From contig CALXXL010000004.1 of assembly GCA_944392655.1 (NCBI GenBank), positions 107,634 to 171,633 on the forward strand: a DNA stretch of 64,000 nt, in the 5' to 3' direction. Position numbers and translations under genes: made by a program. Positions 58,533 through 64,000 of the stretch are shown in pieces (position 1 is the first letter of the stretch; each line of letters starts with the position of its first letter). Source of the stretch: an uncultured Victivallaceae bacterium (GTDB lineage: Bacteria; Verrucomicrobiota; Lentisphaeria; Victivallales; Victivallaceae). The notes under the pieces were generated by a model. It made no database searches and had not been told where the DNA came from. It was given only the letters and a program-made list of their open reading frames with translations.

Positions 58533-59255
58533 ATGAAGAAAATAGTTGCGCTGTTATTAGCGGTATTGAGCATTGGTTTGTACGCCGGGGAAGAGGATGC
58601 GCCGACTCCTGCGGATGAGTATACGATTTTCCAGCTGGGTTTCTTTTTGGATCAGCCGTCGAGCATAGTAAAGAGCAACGTATATGGAGTAAAGGCTGGT
58701 TTTCCGGTAACGAACGGTCTTGGCCGGGTATATGGGGTTGAAGGCAGCTGGTTTTATTCCGGCACGGCATACATCAAGGGTGTGCAGGGCAGCTGGATAT
58801 TGAATCAGAACAAGACTCTGGAAGGCTTGCAGGCTTCATTTGTCGGCAACATCAACGATGAATGGGCGAAGGGTCTGCAGGCGGCGTTTGTATTCAATAT
58901 TGCGGGCGACTTCACTGGCTTGCAGGCTGGTGCGGTAAGTGTAGCGGAAGATTACACTGGCATTCAGCTGGCAGCGGTAACGTCGGTAGCGCACAATTTC
59001 AAAGGTATTCAGAGTGCGGTAATCTGGAGTGATGCGTATAACTTTGATGGTATTCAGTTTACCGGGATATTGAATCGTGCGGACGATCTTACTGGCTTGC
59101 AGGTTGGTATTATCAACCAGGTAAAGAACTGCACCGGTTTGCAGTTTGGTCTGCTGAATATAGCGAATGGTGAGCGTTCATTTCAGGTAGGATTGCTGAA
59201 TGTGATAGGCAACGGGGTGATACCTTTCCTGCCTTTCATGAACTTCAGCATGTAA
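58533..59255 (+). CDS. Surface-repeat protein (LA_2272-like), expanded paralogue
   Basis: A 240-residue exported protein, signal peptide about 1-18. From residue 70 it consists of about eight tandem units of 20-22 residues, each with G-(V/L/I)-Q and a following hydrophobic strand (GVQGSWIL, GLQASFVG, GLQAAFVF, GLQAGAVS, GIQLAAVT, GIQSAVIW, GIQFTGIL, GLQVGIIN, GLQFGLLN). It ends ...VIPFLPFMNF, the same C-terminal pattern as its shorter neighbour. A solenoid or beta-barrel fold is likely. The pair shares one operon and a terminator. Function unknown. Confidence 0.75.
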   Translation: MKKIVALLLAVLSIGLYAGEEDAPTPADEYTIFQLGFFLDQPSSIVKSNVYGVKAGFPVTNGLGRVYGVEGSWFYSGTAYIKGVQGSWILNQNKTLEGLQASFVGNINDEWAKGLQAAFVFNIAGDFTGLQAGAVSVAEDYTGIQLAAVTSVAHNFKGIQSAVIWSDAYNFDGIQFTGILNRADDLTGLQVGIINQVKNCTGLQFGLLNIANGERSFQVGLLNVIGNGVIPFLPFMNFSM

Positions 59256-59270
59256 TATTCTTTGGCTTAC

Positions 59271-59303
59271 GAGAGGGCCGGAAAACTTCGGCTCTCTTTT
59301 TTT
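59271..59303 (+). terminator. Rho-independent terminator
   Basis: GAGAGGGCCG pairs with CGGCTCTCTT around an 8-base loop (two G-T pairs), followed by a T-run. It ends the surface-repeat operon. Confidence 0.82.
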
Positions 59304-59339
59304 ATGTATATATGATATTTTGGAATTGAATTTAATGAC

Positions 59340-60794
59340 ATGAAGATCAACTGGCGTAAATACAATTATTTCGGCCGCCGTCAATTTATCGGGCACGGAG
59401 GTTATGGTGAAGTATTCAAAGTCGCTTATCCCTTGATAGCGGTGAGTGCGAGTTACATAGTAATGACGTTTGCAGACCGTCTTTTGCTGGCGCATGCGAG
59501 TACGGACTTTGTTGCGGCGGCGCTGCCGGTGGGGACGATGTACTTTACACTGTTCTGTTTTTTCTCGGTTACGGCGAACTTCACCTCGGCATTGGTTGCG
59601 CAGTTTTTTGGAGCTGGCAAGCGTGGGGAGTGTATTTACGCGGCGTGGAATGGTTTTTATTTTGCACTGGCGGCGTCGGTATTGATAATGGTATTGAATC
59701 CGGTGCTGGGTAAGCTGATTATAGACCACAGTGGGATCCGTCCGGAGTTGATAGCTCCGGCGAATGACTATTTACGGGGGCTATGGTTAAGCGGGGTATT
59801 CACGACGCTGGCGATGCCGTTATGGAGTTTCTATTCTGGTCGTGGGATAACGTGGCCGGTAGCGGTGGTAAGTATAGGCAGTTGTCTATTGAATATAGTA
59901 TTGGACTACATGCTGATCTTCGGCAGATGGGGGGCGCCCTGCTGGGGGATTTACGGTGGAGGAATAGCGACCACGATAGCGGGTGGCTTTGGTTTTATCT
60001 GTGCGTTATTTTTCTTTCTGTTTGCGAACCAGCGGAATTATCCGACGCGTAAGCTGCGCCGTTTCAAATTTGATTATATAAAGAAGATAGTTGGTTATGG
60101 AACGCCTGCTGGTGTTCAGGTATTTCTTGAGGTTGGTTCATTTTCGTTCATGACGTTTTTAGTTGGGGGGATGTCGCGGGACTATCTTGCGGCGACGACG
60201 ATAGCTCTTTCGGTGAACAACTTTTCCTTTTCGCCTCTGATGGGTTTATCGGATGCCACGGCGATAGTGGTTGGCCAGTATATTGGCAGGGGGCGTACAG
60301 CGATAGCAGAGCGGGTCACTTACCGTGCGTGGCGGATGAGTCTGTTTTACATGGTGCTGTGTTCGATAGTATACTTAACGTGTCCTGAGTTTCTGGCGAA
60401 TCTGTTTGCGCCGGACGAGAGTGGTGGTTTTGACTTTCAAGCGGTGGTGGATATCACGGCCAAGATTCTGGTCTGTGCGGCGGTATTCAACATGTTTGAT
60501 GCGGTAAAATACATATTTATGGGCGGTCTTCGCGGAGCTGGAGATACGCGGGTAATTTTCCTGTACACGTCCGGGATGCAGTGGCTGGTGATGATACCGG
60601 GGCTGATCTGGCTGATCCGTTATGCTGGAGCGGACATCATGACGATCTGGATCTTTCTCACCTGCTGTTTCGGTATAGAAGGTATTTTAATAACGCTGCG
60701 TTTCCGCAGTGGCAAATGGAAGCGGATCAAGCTGATCAACCGCGCCCCGGATGCGGCGGTTGCCGTACCTGGGGCGGGCGGGGTTCAGGATTAG
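59340..60794 (+). CDS. MATE family efflux transporter
   Basis: A multidrug/toxin antiporter of 484 residues with about 12 membrane segments. Typical blocks include VMTFADRLLLAHAS, the AAALPVGTMYF segment, GIYGGGIATTIAGG and FMGGLRGAGDTR near the end. The N terminus has an extra polar stretch of about 25 residues. No ribosome binding site is obvious at the ATG. The exported compound is unknown. Its end overlaps convergent ldhA by 4 bases. Confidence 0.9.
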   Translation: MKINWRKYNYFGRRQFIGHGGYGEVFKVAYPLIAVSASYIVMTFADRLLLAHASTDFVAAALPVGTMYFTLFCFFSVTANFTSALVAQFFGAGKRGECIYAAWNGFYFALAASVLIMVLNPVLGKLIIDHSGIRPELIAPANDYLRGLWLSGVFTTLAMPLWSFYSGRGITWPVAVVSIGSCLLNIVLDYMLIFGRWGAPCWGIYGGGIATTIAGGFGFICALFFFLFANQRNYPTRKLRRFKFDYIKKIVGYGTPAGVQVFLEVGSFSFMTFLVGGMSRDYLAATTIALSVNNFSFSPLMGLSDATAIVVGQYIGRGRTAIAERVTYRAWRMSLFYMVLCSIVYLTCPEFLANLFAPDESGGFDFQAVVDITAKILVCAAVFNMFDAVKYIFMGGLRGAGDTRVIFLYTSGMQWLVMIPGLIWLIRYAGADIMTIWIFLTCCFGIEGILITLRFRSGKWKRIKLINRAPDAAVAVPGAGGVQD

Positions 60795-61849
60795 GCCTTT
60801 CTGGCGCACGGAGTATTGGCGGGCGGGCAGTTTCTGGAGCCGTCGCATCTGGCGCAGATGGCGTTGGGTAGCAGTTTGGGGCCGAAGAAGTCGCGGATAT
60901 TGTCGAGAGTCACCTGGGCGATATTGGTCATAGCCTCTCTGGTAAAGAAGGCCTGATGCGAGGTAACGAGCACATTGGGGAAGGTCATAAGTCTGGCGAG
61001 TTTATCGTCGTCGATGGCGTGATTGGAGAGGTCTTCAAAGAAGTAGTCGCTCTCTTCCTCATATACGTCGAGAGCTGCTGCGCCTATATGTTTATTTTTA
61101 AGTCCGTCGATTAGTGCTTTGGTATCGATAAGTTTTCCGCGGCTGGTATTGACGATGAAGACGCCTTTTTTCATCATTTTTATTGCGTCATGATTGATCA
61201 TGTGGACATTTTCCGGGGTGAGCGGGCAATGAAGTGATATAACATCGGCTTGACGGTAAATCTCTTCGAGGGGCAGATATTCAAAATTATACTGTTTAGC
61301 GGCTTTGTGGTTGGGGAATAGGTCGTATGCGATGATTTTAACGCCGAATCCCTGGAGGATTTCAGCGAAAACGAGGCCGATTTTCCCGGTTCCAATAATG
61401 CCGAAAGTTTTACCCCGGAGGTCGAATCCGAGGAAGCCATTAATGGAGAAGTTGTTTTCTCTGATGCGGTTGTATGCGCGGTGGAGCGACCGGTTTAGGG
61501 TCATAATCATAGCGAGGGCATATTCAGCCACGGCGTACGGTGAGTATCCCGGGACGCGAACTACGGTAATTCTATCATAAGCGGCCTTCAAACTTACGTT
61601 GTTGTATCCTGCGCATCGCATAGCGATAAGTTTAACGCCCATATTATACAGTTCGTCAACGGTTTTATCGTCGATATTATCGTTGACGAATGCGCACACA
61701 GCATCGAAACCTTTTGCCATGGCAACGGATTTTGGCGTAAGTCTGGTCTCAAAATATTCGATCTGGAAGTGATAGTTTCTGTTGCATTCGTCAAAGAAGC
61801 TGCGGTCATAGGGTTTGGTGTCAAAGAAAGCGATGCGTATTTTTTCCAT
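60791..61849 (-). CDS. ldhA: D-lactate dehydrogenase with Cys-rich tail
   Basis: Reduces pyruvate to D-lactate in fermentation. The 352 residues match LdhA: IAFFDTKPYDRSFF at the start, RCAGYNNVSL, VPGYSPYAVAEYAL, NAD fold GIIGTGKIGLVFA, NTSRGKLIDT, LDVYEEESDYFFED and LVTSHQAFFT, including the catalytic Arg, Glu and His. An unusual tail of about 20 residues carries four cysteines (CARCDGSRNC then PANTPC), which typical LdhA proteins lack. A general D-2-hydroxyacid dehydrogenase is a less likely alternative. Confidence 0.92.
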   Translation of the reverse strand: MEKIRIAFFDTKPYDRSFFDECNRNYHFQIEYFETRLTPKSVAMAKGFDAVCAFVNDNIDDKTVDELYNMGVKLIAMRCAGYNNVSLKAAYDRITVVRVPGYSPYAVAEYALAMIMTLNRSLHRAYNRIRENNFSINGFLGFDLRGKTFGIIGTGKIGLVFAEILQGFGVKIIAYDLFPNHKAAKQYNFEYLPLEEIYRQADVISLHCPLTPENVHMINHDAIKMMKKGVFIVNTSRGKLIDTKALIDGLKNKHIGAAALDVYEEESDYFFEDLSNHAIDDDKLARLMTFPNVLVTSHQAFFTREAMTNIAQVTLDNIRDFFGPKLLPNAICARCDGSRNCPPANTPCARKA

Positions 61850-62046
61850 AATATGTCTCCCGGTTATATGGTTACGGAATCATATTATTGAATATAGGTT
61901 TAAATGCAGAAAATACAAATATCAAGTGATTTGTTAAGCCTGATATTCTGTCTGGATGAAAATTGTGGATTTATTATAAAATGGATTTACAAAATATTCC
62001 GGAGTGCTATTTTATCTTGATGATTTCAATTTAAGGAGCTTAATTG

Positions 62047-62928
62047 ATGAAAAGCGGGATAGAATTAAAGCGTCTTGGTACGGTTGCTGCGGATATAGTG
62101 GAAGCGAATCCGGTGGTATTTGGGGGTCGTCTTTATCGTTTTGAATATATTCGTGAATCGAATGCCGGCAATACAACGGGGAGTTCATTTTTCCGTTTTA
62201 TTGATGTTGCTTCCGGGCGCAGCACAGCGTCTTTTGGCCGAGGCCTGCACGTGGGGTGTGCCTTTGTGTCTGACGGCAGGATGTATGTCAGCTGTGTAAG
62301 GAAGTGGGGTGGTAGTGAAGTTCTGCTGTTATGGAGCGATGATCTTTTAAACTGGAGTGAACCGGAAATAATATTATCTGCCCCCGGGTGGGAGGTATTC
62401 AATACGAGCATCTGCCGTAGTGCCGATGGTTTTACTATGGTATTTGAGCGAGGCCGTCCGGCACCCGGAGATGTCAATTTCACCATGTACTTTGCGTACT
62501 CTTCTGATCTACATGACTGGCGGGTAATTCCCGGAGCGGTTTATGGATTCGGGGTGTATTGCGGTGCGCCGTTATTGCGTTATTTTGACAAGTGGTATTA
62601 CTTTTTTCACCTGTCTGGTTCGTACGAATCCGGGTTCAATACGATGGTATCGCGCTCGAAGGATCTCAAAGACTGGAGTAGAGAGGAGCTGGTTCTGCCG
62701 TATGATGAAGCCGACCGCCGCTGGCTGGTTCCTGTCAATGCGGAGCTATTGGAGCGTTCGCGCCGGGCAAGAAACATCAACGCTTCGGATCTGGACTTCT
62801 GTGAATATGGTGGAAAACTTTACGCCACCTACTCCTGGGGGGATCAGCGTGGAGATGAATATCTGGCGTTGGGTGAAGCAGATTGCGGAGAGCGTGAATT
62901 CTGCGAATCGTTTTTTGCTATCCGTTAA
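62047..62928 (+). CDS. Five-bladed propeller glycosidase-like protein
   Basis: A 293-residue cytoplasmic protein (no signal peptide) with the repeated blade pattern of GH43/GH32/GH130-type propellers. It has ANPVVFGGRLYRFEY, VSDGRMYVSCVRKWGG, WSDDLLNWSEPE, FNTSICRSADGFTMVFE, YSSDLHDWRVI, CGAPLLRYFDKWYYFFH and RSKDLKDWSREE. The repeated 'S-D-L-x-x-W' motif is typical. The catalytic acids cannot be assigned with certainty. AAGGAG lies 9 bases before ATG 62047. The substrate is unknown. Confidence 0.72.
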   Translation: MKSGIELKRLGTVAADIVEANPVVFGGRLYRFEYIRESNAGNTTGSSFFRFIDVASGRSTASFGRGLHVGCAFVSDGRMYVSCVRKWGGSEVLLLWSDDLLNWSEPEIILSAPGWEVFNTSICRSADGFTMVFERGRPAPGDVNFTMYFAYSSDLHDWRVIPGAVYGFGVYCGAPLLRYFDKWYYFFHLSGSYESGFNTMVSRSKDLKDWSREELVLPYDEADRRWLVPVNAELLERSRRARNINASDLDFCEYGGKLYATYSWGDQRGDEYLALGEADCGEREFCESFFAIR

Positions 62929-63395
62929 AGCCACTCTTTGCAAACGTCGATCCACGCCATGGAATTTGAATATTTTTCTAATTCCGGGATGGTGAGTTCG
63001 ATAGCGCTGCATGAGCTTCCGCATGCGGGAAATACGGAGTGGAACCGTTTAAGAGATATGTCGAGATATACGTTAACGTTCTGGTTGACGGCGAACGGGC
63101 ATACACCGCCTACGGCGTGTCCGGTCATCTGTTCGACCGCGTCGTGAGGGATCATTTTTGCCTTGGTATTGAATTGAGCTTTAAATTTAGGGTTATCGAC
63201 TTTTGCGTCTCCGGCGGTGACGATGAGTACCGGTTGTGAATTGACGATAAAAGATAAAGTTTTAGCGATTCTTGCGGGGTTGCATCCTAGAGTTTGTGCA
63301 GCCAGTTCAACGGTAGCGCTGGAAGAATTGAATTCCAAAACTCTCTCTTCCATGCCGTATTTTTTAAAAAACTCTTTTACTTTTTGTATAGACAC
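62925..63395 (-). CDS. YbaK/EbsC family aminoacyl-tRNA deacylase
   Basis: A 156-residue editing-type protein that hydrolyses mischarged tRNA in relatives. It has VKEFFKKYGMEERVLEF, AAQTLGCNPARIAKTLSF, VTAGDAKVDNPKFK and GHAVGGVCPFAV, the last being the family signature. The charged tRNA and amino acid (Cys-tRNA-Pro in YbaK) are not established here. Its 3' end overlaps the propeller gene by 4 bases. Confidence 0.9.
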   Translation of the reverse strand: MSIQKVKEFFKKYGMEERVLEFNSSSATVELAAQTLGCNPARIAKTLSFIVNSQPVLIVTAGDAKVDNPKFKAQFNTKAKMIPHDAVEQMTGHAVGGVCPFAVNQNVNVYLDISLKRFHSVFPACGSSCSAIELTIPELEKYSNSMAWIDVCKEWL

Positions 63396-63517
63396 GATAA
63401 TTACTCCTTGACCTGGAAAGCGCTATTTTATTTAAAACATTGTGCAGTTGTAATTGCGTATAGCTATTCTGTGTTTCCGGAATAGAGTGTGAAAATTATC
63501 TTGCTGGAATTTTCAAA

Positions 63518-63844
63518 TTATAATTTATTCCGCAAACTTCTCACTTCCGAGCTTATATCGCTCAATTTACTTCCGTTATATGAAACGGCTGATTTTATAT
63601 CATAAATTGTGCTCTGGGTGCTCTTCTGTTGTCCGGACATGCTCGTCAGAGTGCTTTGAATATCTTTCAATCTGTTATTTATAGATCTTATATTGTTTTG
63701 CATGGAAGCAATCTCTCTTTGGATAATATCATGATGCTGTTGCAGATCCAGTTCGGTTTCCTCAGGGTATCCCCATCCAGTCATGCAAACGGCTACTGCT
63801 CCTGTGAGTACTCCTATAATCAGATACAAAAATTTTTCTTTCAT
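63518..63844 (-). CDS. Small membrane-anchored coiled-coil protein
   Basis: A 108-residue protein with an N-terminal membrane segment (about 6-25), then a helical coiled-coil stretch of about 75 residues (IIQREIASMQNNIRS, LKDIQSTLTSMSGQ, LSDISSEVRSLRNKL). GGAGGG lies at good spacing before the ATG. Function unknown. It follows a tiny gene on the same strand and the DNA is AT-rich, unlike the housekeeping genes. Confidence 0.65.
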   Translation of the reverse strand: MKEKFLYLIIGVLTGAVAVCMTGWGYPEETELDLQQHHDIIQREIASMQNNIRSINNRLKDIQSTLTSMSGQQKSTQSTIYDIKSAVSYNGSKLSDISSEVRSLRNKL

Positions 63845-63860
63845 TTTTTTCCCTCCTGTT

Positions 63861-63959
63861 TTAAAACAATTTATTCTCGTTAAAAAAATATAGCATATAA
63901 TTATTCAACTTCCAGTCAAAATATTTCACTGCCGTCCCATACATCTTTGAAATTGTCAT
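63861..63959 (-). CDS. Tiny hypothetical gene (32 residues)
   Basis: A short frame (starting MTISKMYGTAVKYFDW) preceded by a strong CAGGAGG site at 7-base spacing and ending 17 bases before the coiled-coil gene. Both strong ribosome binding sites suggest translation, but no homologue is recognised and no domain can be named. The start of a longer element may lie beyond the window edge. Confidence 0.4.
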   Translation of the reverse strand: MTISKMYGTAVKYFDWKLNNYMLYFFNENKLF

Positions 63960-64000
63960 TTTTGTCCTCCTGTTTGAGCTTGCGTTGATTGTTTTTTTAA

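Noticed and set aside
1..64000. CRISPR array or insertion sequence
   Set aside because: No regularly spaced direct repeats and no transposase-like gene were found. The only tandem repeats are the tRNA-tail unit and protein-coding repeats.

Overview
The window reads as chromosomal DNA of a Gram-negative, largely anaerobic bacterium. I infer a member of the PVC group, most likely Lentisphaerota (Victivallis-like), from the mix of class III ribonucleotide reductase, D-lactate dehydrogenase, large secreted glycosidases and esterases, an LPS heptose gene (gmhB), many lipoproteins and Leptospira-type surface repeats. The lineage is inference only; no rRNA gene is present. Most of the window is ordinary housekeeping DNA in tight operons with 1-17 base overlaps.

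Layout. 1-5.6 kb is accessory: a partial gene, a Vsr endonuclease, a possible restriction-gene remnant, a large secreted glycoside hydrolase and two AT-rich orphan membrane genes. 5.6-9.4 kb holds AzlCD, a class D beta-lactamase and a TetR/ferredoxin/TIGR04076 operon with a clear promoter and operator. 9.6-21 kb is almost all minus strand: tRNA-Met with a duplicated 3' tail and terminator, yraN, two YeeE-like genes, rnhC, prfB, an RlmI-like methyltransferase, a lipocalin, comEC, a PHP phosphatase, two amidases and thiD. 22.6-25.8 kb is the anaerobic nucleotide reduction locus. 25.8-32.3 kb holds a GNAT protein, a phosphoesterase, a solitary terminase large subunit, ispD, a LysM lipoprotein and a CE7 esterase. 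32.3-36.7 kb is ymdB, an unknown gene, ffh and glyS. 37-50.9 kb is a long plus-strand run: aroB, dprA, a CobS-like gene, ribBA, ribH, nusB, ftsY, ribD, ribE, an unknown gene, pdxJ, pilT, ilvD, a prenyl synthase and gmhB. 50.9-53.5 kb is thiI, pdxB and a DUF1805 gene. 53.6-57.4 kb is nifU, hslO, grpE, dnaJ, smpB and an HNH gene. The right end carries surface-repeat proteins, a MATE pump, ldhA, a propeller-type glycosidase, ybaK and two tiny genes.

Most interesting observation. The anaerobic ribonucleotide reductase is split. The nrdD reading frame stops inside its C-terminal zinc knuckle. The whole glycyl-radical domain is encoded 82 bases later as a separate 47-residue protein with its own ribosome binding site. 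Upstream are two NrdR boxes 32 bases apart around a good promoter; downstream, a strong hairpin with a T-run separates the pair from nrdG. This looks like a two-chain class III reductase in which the radical is carried by a detachable mini-protein.

How the genes work together. Riboflavin (ribBA, ribH, ribD, ribE) and pyridoxal phosphate (pdxB, pdxJ) synthesis are well represented. Both SRP GTPases (ffh, ftsY) are present. comEC, dprA and pilT suggest natural transformation. Strong strand-specific base composition (plus-strand genes rich in G/T-ending codons, minus-strand genes in C/A-ending codons) suggests that the whole window lies in one replichore with the plus strand leading.
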